Of a stretch of 64,000 nt of DNA, positions 10,909-23,300 are shown piece after piece. The stretch is from Trichuris trichiura. Lineage: Eukaryota; Nematoda; Enoplea; Trichinellida; Trichuridae. Made by a program: the position numbers and the translations under genes. The notes beneath the pieces were generated by a model, which saw nothing but the letters and a program-made list of their open reading frames with translations, was not told the DNA's origin and searched no databases. The DNA lies in contig JBAJFE010000042.1 of the NCBI GenBank assembly GCA_037903355.1, positions 1,314,001 through 1,378,000 on the forward strand, read 5' to 3'. The stretch's first letter is position 1. Each line of letters opens with the position of its first letter.

Positions 10909-11934
10909 CCAAAACGAACAACCGCTTGAAAACGATGCAAATTTAACAATAACCCATTGAGGTAGATATAGCAACTTCAAAGCATACAAGTGCTTTAAAC
11001 AGCCAACAACCTTCAACGCTTCGGTGGAAAAACCGATTTACAGTCACGCTGAAAATGATCTATAGGTACATTGGAAAGCGACTACTCTAAATCTTGTACC
11101 GATCATTCAAAGTCCAACTGATTGTTGAAACGTGAAATTTTGCCGCTTTATTTCCAGTTTTCGGCACGCATAATATTTGAGAACGCCATTGATTTTGCTG
11201 CGCAGCAGCGGTTTCGACGCTTTGCGATAAAATGCTTAAATCATCAGACCGAACTGCCAAAATTCTAACGTGTTGTAATTTGCGGTCGAAAAGCCCGTAA
11301 GAGACGACATCGGCACAAAGATACCGCCGTAACTGCAGGACGTACCGTGTGCCATTGCGATTCGCAGGTTTCGGAATAGTAACGCGACAAGCAGGTACAA
11401 TAATGAGCGATGTTTTATGCAGCTGTTCCGTTTTATTACTTTTCAGTGCGCGCTAACTTGACAAATTGGCACACCGTCTTCTAGAGTGGTGCCTTCGTCA
11501 GTGTTTCTACGCTACCTGTACTGTAACAAACAGTTCCTAACTTTTTCGAGCAGAAGTAACAAAAAAACTTATACACAGCATTTGTCATGCTACTTCATGG
11601 GTAAGGATTTAAAAATTTGAATAATCTGTGTGGTCTAAATAGCTCGCTCTATTTTGAATGCAAACATGAAGGTTACGAGTTTCGTTTCTCCATTAACTTT
11701 TCTTAGCTCTGCGGAGAAGTATTTTTTCATTCCGTTGTAAAAGTTAGTCTTCCAAACACTTCTTGCCACGTGATCAGCATAATAAACCGATAGCAGGCAA
11801 TGCTGACAATGAGACGATCACAGTTTGAAGATTACGTATTTACTAATAAGGACCATTTGTAACATGATAAAGTGACCCTGACCAATTGCAGAATGGTATT
11901 CGTATTATTTAAAATTGGACAATAGCTTCCACGT
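10909..11934. other. Intergenic stretch upstream of dCMP deaminase
   Basis: I see no gene. The stretch separates the start of the dCMP deaminase gene from the stop of the 84-residue gene on the same strand. A short frame extends the deaminase first exon upstream to 11016, but family alignment supports the start at 10908. Confidence 0.45.
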
Positions 11935-12522
11935 TTACTTTGTTTTTGAAAGCTCATTGTAGTACTGCAACTTGCGACTACTGAACAGCTCAACCAGGGA
12001 GGTGTGTAACTCTTTGACGGCTTTCCTCACCGAGCTTACTGTAGAATTGGGAGCCATAGACGTTCCATCTTTGGTGACCTTTAACAAGAGCATAGCATAA
12101 AACAGCTGCAGCTTTTTAGCTTTACAAACTTACCCGACGGACGGATTTCAGGCTCAGCTCCAGGGCGTGAAATAAACGGCGATGCAGGGGCTGAATATGC
12201 GAAATTTGTAAAAGAAACATGATTACCAGTTTTTGTAGGAACGGATAAAGCATAACACCATCCCAGTATACAAAGTCGGCTATACAAGGGCAACTTTATA
12301 TCGCAACAAGATGATAATGTATTCAACAAGTTCTGGACACCTTTGTTACTTTGTCAGGCTTTCACGGTTAACACTGTCCTTAAGTCCTTAAATGACGTGC
12401 AACAAAGCATCACAAGTTCAAGAACAAATTAAGCTTAACAGCCTCGACAAGGTTGACACACGACTTACGTCCATCTCGAGGTTGGGATCGTCGCCGAATA
12501 AATTTATGGCTTGACTACTCAT
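11935..12522 (-). CDS. Unrecognised 84-residue protein, three exons
   Basis: Reconstructed from splice sites: exons 12522-12469 (donor GTAAGT), 12190-12134 (acceptor TATTCAG, donor GTAAGT) and 12078-11935 (acceptor TTAAAG, stop TAA). Every junction is phase 0 and the frame stays open. The product begins MSSQAINLFGDDPNLEMD, then has two amphipathic helical stretches rich in Leu, Lys and Arg (LHRRLFHALELSLKSVRR, then VRKAVKELHTSLVELF), and ends KTK. There is no signal peptide or membrane segment. Size and likely coiled-coil character would fit a small subunit of a complex, but I do not recognise the family. The minus-strand neighbours are independent genes. Confidence 0.5.
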
Positions 12523-13021
12523 GCGGTTGTCCAAATGGAAGTGAATTACGCGAGCCAAAACGCAGAAACGAATTCGCCTACGTCTTACAAAAAAACAATC
12601 CACAGTACTGTAACTCAAAAAACGATGATGAAGTACAAAAAATGTCATTTATAATGTCGCTAACTACCGCCACCTTTGAACAACCAAAGCGTTTTCTATT
12701 TTGCGCACATATAGCAAAGTATTCGCTAGCAGTCGTCTTTAACGTTTGATCTTAACGCTAATTTTCGAAAATTACAAAAATGATTTTCAGGTGCAAATAC
12801 AGAAAACAAGGCATTACGCCGGCAAAGTTGGCTTTCGCTTCAGCGGCAAAAATGTTTAATGCAAAAACGCATAATCTCTTCCGGATCAAAACAAATACTT
12901 GCACTCTTTAGCGCAACGCAAGCGTTGAATCGTGTCGCGTTATTATGCGCGTGGAAACAGCAGCAGTTCCGCCCGCCTTCCCGCAGCTGGCATTTGAAGA
13001 CGTCGGCTCGATGATGCGACA

Positions 13022-13931
13022 TCAGACTTGGAGTACAATTACGGTCAGCAAACCTAAATTATTCAAAGTTAATGGACAGTATGCACGGGCGTAAACAACC
13101 AAGAACATAGGCAGAGACTAATTTTTGAGGTACGGTTAACCGCAACCATTCGGGATACCAAGAAGGGATAGCGTCCATCCGCTCTTCCGCGTATGGAGTC
13201 CAAAGACATAGGATGCAGACAGCACCAACCACTACCAATAGCCAATGAAAACTTTCTGCGCAGATTTTAAAAAAATATCATTTCGTGAAACTAGACAACA
13301 ACGCCGTATGCAATACCAGATCGTTGATCCGACCGGATACGCGTTGGAGAACGCCTACAGGCTGTTGCATTCCGACGAGAAGACGGACCAGCTTTTGGCA
13401 CCTCTTCCGCGGGATCTAAAAGCGCTTGGCTGCCGGAGGGGGCGGTAGCAGCTGTTCCAGAGGCAGTACCATTTACAAAGACAACAATATCGCTGTGACC
13501 AATCAAAAGAGGCTTCGTCACCTTTCGAACTTGAACTCGAAACTTGTCTACGCAACTGATATCCGCACTATCATCGTCTGGGGAATTACGACGAATCACT
13601 CTGCAAATACTTGCCACCTTCTAATAGTTACGTAGAAAAAAATAAGCAGGTTACATATCAACAAGACTTTGAGGCTTCAATCGACCAACCGACTCTTGAA
13701 CGCTGTACAATGCCGGCGCTGTTGAGAGCACTTCAAGACATCATCATAATTAGCATTTAAGAAAAAGACTAACCGTAGCAAAGATGGAATAATACCTTTG
13801 TATTCCAAGTCGAATTCGTATGGATTGTACACAGTGACGATCTGTCGCAAAGTATGACTGTTCTTTGTTGACATGGAGAGAGTGCTTGGAAAGACGAAAG
13901 CGGGAACAGAAGCGCACTCACTACTGGACAT
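13022..13931 (-). CDS. MOSPD1/3-like MSP-domain ER membrane protein
   Basis: Five exons, 13931-13796, 13718-13655, 13600-13317, 13255-13100 and 13053-13022, give 223 residues (human MOSPD1 has 213). The major sperm protein domain occupies roughly residues 10-110: it starts FVFPSTLSMSTKNSH, continues with IVTVYNPYEF, then VIRRN and VDKFRVQV. A Ser/Ala/Arg-rich linker follows. The C-terminus has two hydrophobic segments (WLLVVVGAVCILCL, then KLVSAYVLGLLTVIVL) like the ER anchors of MOSPD1 and MOSPD3. These proteins bind FFAT-type motifs and act at ER membrane contacts. All phases agree (1, 2, 1, 1) and introns are 44-77 bases, apart from a 61-base one between exons 3 and 4. Alignment continues to the last residues, so the model is well constrained. 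Confidence 0.85.
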
Positions 13932-14369
13932 TACATGGCTGAACGAAGGCCAATGTTAAATGGCAAAATGTCAAATGCACAAGTATGCAAATTCTTGAAT
14001 GTGTAAAAAGTAGGAATAACGCTGCGGTTAGCAGTTTAATTGGTCGCTTGAAGCGTAGATGGCACAATCTAAAAGTCTGGCTGTCATAGCCACGCGTTTG
14101 GCGGGACGAAGGGAGGCAAACAGTAAACGCATCGATAACTGAATAACGCAAACGTAACTTGAAAAAAAAATCAAACAGCGTAAAGGCATTTTCTCAAATG
14201 AGGCTACGTACCCGACATGGGGATATACGAGCAAGCATTTCGTCAAAAAGATGGCAAAAATGTCAAAGTAAAGTCGATGTACCCGACGGGATGTAGGTAA
14301 CAAAAGTTAGGCTCCACTCAGGTGAGACTATGGCACCCTATTTGTAAGAAAAAAAGAATAGGAGTCTCC

Positions 14370-16328
14370 TCAGGTTGCCATATTGACTTCAAACAATGGA
14401 TCCGAGCTTCTGGCCAACTCGAAACGCCGATGAAACACTTCCTTAGCGAAGTTGTACACCTCAATGTCCAACTGATTGACGTCGGCTATACGCTGCCTTT
14501 CCTCCGGGCTAAAGTCATCCGGGCTTGTTTGTGGTTCCATGTCGACCATTGGCTTGTTGAAGCGCAAACCGAAAGTCTTTTCAAAAAGATATTGCGACTT
14601 GCGCATCTCCTCCTGCAAGCCAAAAAAGGCCATTTTCATCAAGTTCCTTTTGGCCGAGCGCACAAGCACCGTCCTTCTCAGGTCGTTGGCCATTGCGGAT
14701 TCATTGTAGCAATGGACAGTGGTCAGATCGGCCAACATACGAGTCTGCCTATTAAACGCCAAGTTGGATTTGCACCCGATGAAGTCGTCCAGAGTGACGC
14801 CGGTCCATCCAACCGATGGTTCAAAGCAGGGCGGCAATTCTTCGACTGTTGGCGGGCGACCGTTGCACATATGAGTGGAACTCTGCCAAGTGGCGCCGCG
14901 CTGAACGTGTCGGAATTCGCTAATAAAACGAGCAACTGGTTCTCTAAACTAATCTAATAAAACGTGCTAAAAATAGAAGCGTTTAGATTTAAATTTTAAT
15001 TCGGGCTGTTGCATTCTGTTCATGGTGTAAAAGAAGGACGCTTTTTGTGATCTTTTGTTCGAAAAACCTGTTACAGGACAGCAAAAATTATGACAAACAA
15101 CACTTGAAAACAAAGCCTTTTTTAGCCAGCGAAAGTCAATTCACTGTTCCGTAAGGTGACGACCCGTTGCCAGTTGAAATTGAAGTTATCATCGTGCGGA
15201 AAAACGAAGTAAACAACGCTTTCGTAATCAGACTGCTAATGTAGCTTAAACAAATATACTTAACCGGAAAAGAATTCAAAAATAAACACACTAAACGGAG
15301 AGCTCGAACATTAAAAATATTTTTGTTTTCAAAGAGGATCGAAACACGAAAGAAAGCTTCACCACTTAACGTCAACGCTGTTAAAATGTTAGAACTCAAA
15401 TTTGAAACCACCCAGTGCAACTGGCAAGACAAGTTAGCATGAACCTAGTTCAAGGCAATTTAGACACTCACCAAAAGATTGTTTACGTAATTTATACCAA
15501 CACAAACATGTACGCAAAGTGAAATGCGAATGTAAAATTCAAGCCGAGCTCAGTTTGATCTTGTATAAATGCAAACCCGGGAGCTCATTTTAGCTAGCAA
15601 AAAACGATGGCAAAGGCTTAAGCTGCTTACGATATATTGAAGGGAAAAACGTAAACTACATACCGGAGAAATGTTGTGATAAAATAACGTCGTTTTGAGT
15701 GGCCTTTCTCCCTGTTATCAAAATATCTGTCTACGCAACCGCTAACGACCAACTCGGTCCAGTCGGAGTGTAAGCCGCAATTCCAACCCGTAGAAAATCT
15801 GCTAAATAGCCAAGAAGACTTTTTTGAACTGTTGCTATCTTGAGGGCGAGAGCATAAGCATCGCTTTCGCTTCGGCTGGCATTTGCAAGGTACCGGCAAA
15901 TCCAACTGCCTGACCAAATAGCGTTCAAAAGTTGTTCCACCGGTTTTTTGAATATGCAAAAAGACGAGGACGTCATTGGTTGCATAATTAAAACTTGCGC
16001 TCAAAGAGGACGTTTGCAATTCTTCAAAAGAAACGTTGCTCTGTTCTACGAGACTGACGGAATCTTGACTTTGTCCGCCTGCGCGAAGCTCCTCTTCGGC
16101 TTCATCTTCAAGAGAACCAAGATAACCATCTCCGACGTAAAACGGCTCCTGTACACGCGGATTTATTGAATAAAATGGATACAGCCGAGTGGACAGCGAA
16201 TTGGACAAAAAAGTGGCAGCGCCCTGGACGTCTTTGTGCGTTGCAAAGTAAAGCAGAGAGAGGACAACGGAGAAACCGATAAAGACGATAAAACATTTGT
16301 ACTTGCACGCATGTCCTTCCCTAGCCAT
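14370..16328 (-). CDS. Heparan sulfate 6-O-sulfotransferase
   Basis: Two exons, 16328-15664 and 14943-14370, join in phase 2 across a 720-base intron to give 412 residues, the size of vertebrate HS6ST1. It moves sulfate from PAPS to the 6-O position of glucosamine in heparan sulfate within the Golgi. It is a type II membrane protein with a short cytosolic tail and a membrane anchor at about residues 13-30. The PAPS 5'-phosphosulfate loop HIQKTGG is at about 125-131. Other family signatures are FSRFSTGWNCGLHSDWTEL, then FRHVQRGATW at the start of exon 2, FNRQTRMLADLT and MAFFGLQE. The start at 16328 is the first ATG; upstream codons are open but lack one. It is head-to-head with RINT1, with 237 bases between start codons. 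The C-terminal tail is shorter than in vertebrates. Confidence 0.93.
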
Positions 16329-16565
16329 TAAAGCCAACGGCCGCTTGAGCAACGAAGCCTACATGCCGCCTGCTTTTAAGACAAAATACAAACGGAAAAA
16401 ATAATTAAAATACAGTACGAACATGCAAACTAAACTTGCATGCATTTACTTACTGTATTGTTCCGTGCTGTGCGTTTTCGAAAGGTCAACTTTGTTGCAC
16501 TTGAACGCCATTGCGTGAAAAATTGCGCGATTCTGCTTTTTAATTATCGGTTTGCGCACTAGACG
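16329..16565. promoter_or_regulatory. Shared upstream region of HS6ST and RINT1 genes
   Basis: Only 237 bases separate the start codons of the divergently transcribed sulfotransferase and RINT1 genes, so both 5' UTRs and promoters must lie here or in unseen upstream exons. No TATA box or known site stands out. The call rests on gene arrangement alone. Confidence 0.45.
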
Positions 16566-19500
16566 ATGTTGTTCGAAAGTGTCATGAACGACGAGTACGA
16601 CGACTACGAGGACGATTTGGAAAGCGCGTTTCGTCGGTTCATTTCCGTCGAATCGTTGACCCTGGAGGAGCAAATAACAGCACAGAAAACGTTAAACCGT
16701 ATTCGCGATGATCTAGCCAGCCGTCTTACCGCTTTGAATAGCAAAATTCAAAAGTTGGAAATGCAGCGTACGCGATTGCAGAAGCCTCCTCCGGAGTTGA
16801 ATAGTTCAGGTGAGTAGTCAACACTGAATTAACCAATATTGCCATACCAAAATTTGCATTTTAAGAGGTTGCGTTTTTTGTACAATGCTTCTATGAGTCT
16901 TATGGGCGGCAGACGAGGGTGGCTAGGCATTTTGCTAATTTTTGACTACTTCACCGCTAATCCAACAGCTTGACAGTGGCAGAAATTCAGTTTGAACAAC
17001 CTAACATTAATTTATGCAGTACATATTATGACTGGAAGCAAAACGCCCTTATTTGCTTCGCTAAATCTTGGGCATTAATTTAACAAACTATTTTGCCATA
17101 TATGTCCTCTGAATGCGCTTTTACGCCATTGTATTACGTTTTCTTTTTTGCATTTACCCTATCCCCTTTCAGTTGCGTTCTTCATGTAGAACTTTTGCTT
17201 CGCGTAGTTGAGTAGCATCTTATAAGACAGCCATTTGCATACGTTATCCCTCAAAACTACAGACATTAGCTGCGTTTCTTAATTTTAAAATCGGGTTAGT
17301 CTTTTTCGAGTGCTTGTTTAAGTTATGTGAAAGAGCGTAGTGGCGCAACATTTTAATTTGCTGAATACGGTACCAAAATGATAATTGAACTTGAACATTT
17401 TTCTTACTGTTGCTGGGGGTTTAATTAGGGGAGCAGTTTCGCAAAGACGAATAATTTTTTGCTAGCAGATAGTCATTTTGTCGTAATGAGAAGTCAGTCT
17501 GTTATAAGTAAACGAAATCATATCCACTTTAATGCAATACGCATCGCATCGCTTTTAAAAGCTTTATGCGTTGTAGTAGTATGAGTTCAATAAAGACTTT
17601 TGCAGTTGCGATGGTTGAATTTCAGCTTTTACGCTTTATCTTCTTTTTTTTCACGTGCGTATTGCTATACCGTACTGATAAATATGATCTTTCATTTTAG
17701 GTTGTTGAATTATCTGTAAACTAAGGGCGGGCGGACTAAATATGCAAAACAGAAGTAGCTGACTCGACTATACCCCTTTAGTAGATTATTGTTTTCTTCA
17801 ATTGTATATTTAGTCGTTCTTGCCTATCTTTGGAACGTCTGTCTTCATGCTGCATTTCAAATGCGTTCATTTTGCTTTCGCGTTGAGATCCAGAATTGAA
17901 ATTTCATTTTTAAAGACTTTTTGGCCGCTGTGTATTGGATAGGCATAACCAGCACGCGTTTTGCTGCTACTTTGCAGCTTAGGATGCAGATTAATAAATT
18001 GAAGTAAAATCTCTGCTTGTATTAGGGTATAGTTACAAGCTTTTGCGTGTGGCAATGTGTCTCGTGTAACCTTGAACTTTTGCTTGAAATGCAGTCGGAT
18101 AAATGAAAATTGAAAAGCTTTTATTCGTACTGTAGCTTGTGTTAAAAGGTACGCAGGTTCCAACGAATTGCAAAATTTTTGCAGACATTTAAATGAGCAA
18201 TGTGGCATCTGTTTCGTTGGTCGCCAGTTGATCGTTCCAATATTTTTAGCGGAAGAATTTATTTCCGAGGTTGAGGAGTTCGAAAAAGGCGTTTGCTCCT
18301 ACGCTTATTCCGAAATCATTGCTAAAATGCAAAATTTTTCAAGCAGCATTAGTCGCCTAATTGCCGAATGTCAATGGGAAGAGGCAACAAATACTCTGGT
18401 GGAGCTGACGTCATTTTCCGAAAATTTTGAGAAAAGCAAATGTCGAAATTTGTACGCATGGATGAACAAGCTTGTAACTTCTTGGAGACAGCTCTTTGTC
18501 AACGTCGCTGAAATAGTCATCAGCGAGGCCATTGAATCTCTTGGCTACATATACTTTGAGCACGAAACAAAGGCAATGGGTCAACTTGCGGACAAAGCTC
18601 CCATTCTTGGTAGATGTACCATTTTTCTAACGGCTTTGCACGTTTGCGATCGCCGGGATGCGCTGGCAGCAATGTTGTGCAAACCGTTCGCAAAAAGGTT
18701 GTCTCGACTCGTTGCTTCCCGCCCATTCCATTTGTGAAAGGCATTTTTGCATAGGTTTGTCTTCTTTTTTGGTCAAGACGAAAAGCACGATGCCGATTCG
18801 AAAGCCGCTTACTATCTGTCTTTCATTTTGACATGGTTTGTTCAAAGCAAACAATGGATCGGCGAACTTCTTGAAAGCGTCGAAGACATTTACTCGCCGG
18901 ATAATGTACGTCAGGAATACGGGCAGTCCATGGTCGAATTGGCTAAAAAGAGGCTTAGTCAAGATCTTCAACTAGCTATATGCGATTCATGTCATGCTGA
19001 TACTTTTGCCGAACTCGTAGACGAGATGTTGGCATTCGATACGGATATGTTCAGTAAGCACTTGCAAAGCCGCGCTTGTTTTAATGTTCGCTTAAGGCAG
19101 CGGATATTCGTCATCCTCTGTCGGTTGTATGGAGATACTTGCCGAAGATGAAGTTTTTAAATTTTGGTCAGACTTGGAGCAGAACGAGTTGAGGGCGTTT
19201 TCTCGGCAGTTGTTTACTCGTCCCGACGCTTGGTGCCCTCACTTTTCCATTTCCGGAGAGGAGGACGAGCACAAAGTAACGGATCCTCGGAAAAGAGCTT
19301 TTTATTATTTTGGTTTTGTAGTAGCTTATATTTAGGTTTCTTATTGCGCCGATCGTTTTCTAGTCGCCATGTCGGCTCTAACAAATCGTTTCAATTCGGT
19401 GCAAAATTTTAAAAGGCGAATTCAGATGGCGCATCTTCAGTATTCGCTGTTCGACGATTTCAGGGATCAGCTAATGGCATTCGCAAGAGCAAGCGCCGAA

Positions 19501-20332
19501 GAGGGGCGTCAAGTCCATTTTGAAATAGCCAACGCTGCCTCGCATCTCTCGCACGTATTATTCCATTGGCAAGACCACGCTATCTACATGCAGTTAGAAA
19601 TTGGCATTTTTGATGAGCTTATAAGGCAGTTCGAAAGTCTCAGGGTGATGTCATTCTATTGTTACAAATCTTTTTTGAGTACGCATTGTATGTTAGGATA
19701 AACTTCTTTTCGCAGTCGCCTCAGCCAAGGTTCATCAACTGACGGAATCTTTGAGAAATGAACTCTTGCCAGCCATTGAAGAAAAGCAAGAAGACAATTT
19801 CGAAGCTATAATAACTACCACTATTGTTCATCCAACGCAGGAAATGCTGACTGAAGCTCAGCAACGCCTTAGGTAACTTGTAGATACATCAGACTTGACC
19901 GCCTCCTTTATCCATTCATCGAGTCGTTGCAGTACCTCCAACTTTGCTATATGGTTGAAAGTTCTTATGAAGGAATGCGAGAATGCTTTGATTGACAAAT
20001 TCATTTTGACGGTGCACTGCGATCAGCGCGTCGGCGCCAAGTTGAAATTCGCCTTTCCACAATTTTTTTCGTTGTTCACTCACGCGTGCGATGGCATTGA
20101 GCATCCAATTTTGGGCAATATGACGTTGGAATGCTTCCAACGATTGATGCAATGCCTCAGCCTGTTGTCGTCCAACGTAGCTACGTGCGCATTGCTTAAG
20201 GAGCACGTGACTTTATTCAACACCGAAACGTCGGAGGATCATTGGGTCGCTGTGTTGAACGAGATGAAGTTGCACCTGTTGAATCGCGATATTGTTAAGA
20301 AGATTGTTTTCAATCGAACCGACGTGTTGTGA
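16566..20332 (+). CDS. RINT1/Tip20-family vesicle tethering subunit
   Basis: Seven exons: 16566-16809, 18250-18697, 18755-19053, 19097-19312, 19364-19660, 19716-19872 and 19933-20332. They total 686 residues (human RINT1 has 792). RINT1 joins ZW10 and NAG in the NRZ/Dsl1 complex that tethers Golgi-derived vesicles to the ER. The N-terminus is acidic and then coiled-coil (LEEQITAQKTLNRIRDDL). Alignable blocks include KPFAKRFVFFFGQ across intron 2, AYYLSFILTWF, LVDEMLAFDTDMF, the GY-x-CMEIL-x-EDE segment after a 43-base intron with an AAG acceptor, DDFRDQLMAF and the C-terminal LFSLFTHACDGIEHPIL. Intron 1 is 1.44 kb; the others are 43-60. The exon 5 donor is uncertain: GTTACA at 19661 or GTACGC at 19679 both keep the frame. 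Exon 1 is assigned by phase fit and coiled-coil character only. Confidence 0.85.
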
Positions 20333-23300
20333 AAGGAAACAGTAAAGATGGCGCTGTTGCAGCGGTAAGTTCGATCGTATCTGCTCGCCGTACAATTTTA
20401 AAAGGCACCAATTACTTCCGGCAGGTTCTTATTGCGCGCATTTTGTTAGGGGTTATAGTTGGACGTTATATTTCCGACGTTAATTTAAACGAGCTGTTTT
20501 TTAAAATAAGTTTTCTTTAGAGCTTTGTCTTTGCAGTGCCTTCTTTGGTTATTGACAATTCCTTGTTGTACCTTACGTTTTTTCTTCACTTCCAAGGCAT
20601 TGCACCCAAACGGTAATTAACTAAAGCTACGAATAAGCTGTGATATGTATTGCTGATAATTTAAGTTTTAATCTAAATGATGTCACTTTAGTGCGTAGGT
20701 CGACGTATCGACATTTTTTATTTATGGTTTTTTACTCATTCAGTTCATAACGAAGGCATTGCTGCTTTGTCTGCTTTTAAACAGTTTAAAATTGTTTTCT
20801 TATTTGTAGTATTATGCGTTGCATGTTTTATTTTTGCTCTAAGTTTCCATCGACTCGCGAGAACAACTTTCCGCAGCATTCGTAACGATATGTCTCCTGT
20901 ATTAAGTAGATTACTGTGTCGGTAGATTGTGACGCTGTCGAATAGATAGCCTTTGAACAGACTGACTTCTAGCAGAGAAACTTTTTTTAGGGGCACACTG
21001 AAAACGCTTTACGAAACAGCAGTTCAGCTGAAAGAAAGGAGGTAAAGTTAAAGCCGAATCTGAACTGACATTGTTGTTACTAATTAGGTAATTTCTAAGT
21101 AAAAACGTAAACATTTTCAGAAAATGGTAATTACTTTCAACGGCTGTTTACGGACAACACTTAAGGAAATGTCGTATTTTAAGCGTAATGCGTTGAAAGC
21201 AAATTTTGATTGCATAATGTGGCATGTATTGTAGGCAGTCTGTTTTCGCGCAATATATTGATTGATATTTTTATTATTTCTTATGTTGTGCTCAATGCTT
21301 TTGACATTAGCGAAGCGAATATCACTCTTGACATGTTTCCAGACTGCTATCCGCAGTTGTTGACACGGCTTTGCAGTTATCACTTATATTTTTTCTAAGT
21401 TTGGTGTTTACTAATTGCTGCTTTTACTATTTATTATTTTACTCGATTTTTTGTTTGTTTTAGTAGTTTTTTTAGGTAGATGTTATATTAGTCTCTTTTT
21501 TACTATTATTTTATGCTAGAATTTTTTTTACATCTTTAATCTTTATTTTCGCTTCGGCAAAATCTCCGTTGAATTTAAGACGACCCGGACTAGCAAGAAC
21601 TTCGACTTGCATTAATAAGGATATGATTTTATTGTTATTTATGCAAACACTCCATTGAATATTTGAAATTGTTAAGAAAGAAGGTGCAGAACCACTTTAT
21701 GATATGCTCGACAGATAGTGTAACTTTGTCATATGTTTTTGTGAGCATTGTTGGGTTGAGGATTCGAAGAAAATTTAGATCTCGTAATGGGAATAATGGG
21801 GAAGTGGCAGATGAACCCACATTAGTTAATAGAAATTTACGAATAGGTTTTTTCGGAAAAGAATAGAAACGCAAAATAGTATTAAAAACTGTTCCGGAAT
21901 TAGAATATTACGATTAAACTAAGAATATGTTGCCATTTTTTTCTTTTTAGCCCGTCTCGTAGTTTGTCTGTCCTGACGAGGACTCTATTACAGTAAGTCA
22001 ATAGAGCGGTTGTCAATGCATCCTTATATTATTTATTAAAGCTTTTCGTTACTGTCTTTTTTCAGTTTTGTTGATCGCACGCATATTCATATTTTAAAAT
22101 GCTACTAATGCAATAATTTGTATTCATGCGGCTATGTTTCGGTCCGAGGCGAAACTTCACTCTGTTAAGAGTATTTTTGAGCTCATGTATGAAGAGAACG
22201 CCTTAGTTTTTTCTAGCGTCAATTTTGAGGTTCAAATCCGCTCCTTTCGCGCTGTCCCGTTTGTATTATGTTTACGCGTAGTTTGTCGACCGTAACCCCT
22301 TCTGCCAACGACTTTTTACGCTGAGCGCAAAAAAAGATTAGTCTATTTCGGCAAGCGAAGCGCGTAAGTTCGACTGTTTCATTTTCTTTCTGACCTAATT
22401 AACATATTCATTCATAGCGGGAAAATTTAACGACCGTGTCGAAGTAATGATGGACAGTTCACCTGTTATAAAAGGAGGAATGGCAGCGCTGCTTCGCTAG
22501 CCGAAACATAAAAAGTTTCAATGTTTTTTATGGGCATCCGTTGCATTCCCCTACAAAAATAAGGAATATGTTTTCTAAGTGGGTAATGCTTAGACTTTTG
22601 CTTAAGTTGTCTATGCGAAGACTGTCGGAGTAGTTTAAATAGACAAAACGTTGTTCTCATTCGAAAAACCTGGGTAAAAAGCGACCTTTATATCATTATG
22701 GTTTTTGTAATACTTTCACCTGTTGGATTTTCGTTGTATTTTTGCCGTGCGTAATTGAATATTCGTCGACTGTCGAGTTTCGGCGGAAAGGAAGGAATAT
22801 TTTTCAGCTTTCTTATTTTCTTCTTTTGTCATTTTTGCAAATGGCATTGAAGTCAGAGGCGCATCAGCGGCGACGGCGGCGTCTCTGCGTGTACGTAATT
22901 GGTGGTTCAACTTTCTATGGCGTCTTGTCACGGTGGATAATTGTATTTTTGGGAAACAGGCCGAGAGAGCAGAGCTTTTTGGTACAACGGTGAAAAAGAA
23001 ATAAAACCGCTTTTTTGAAGCGCAGCCGTCGGCGGAAATTCTCCCTTTTTCGCCTACGTTTCCGAATCGTCCAAGCATTGCTTGGTCGAGCGTATTATCG
23101 GCCCGATGGGCGAATGGACCAGCTCCGACCCATTGTTGGTAGAAGAGGCGCAATGGGCAATAATTTTTTGTCCAATTTCAGGGGAGATGTGCACCGGGAG
23201 AGAGCGCGGTGCGAAAAATGAGGACTCCGTCTGTTCGAAACGGGAGCACCACGAGTGCCGCTGCGGTCTGGAAATAGAGCAACGACGGGTAGACGACGGT

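Noticed and set aside
10735..11016. Longer N-terminus for dCMP deaminase starting upstream at 11016
   Set aside because: The extra residues do not match the family, and the ATG at 10908 gives the expected length.
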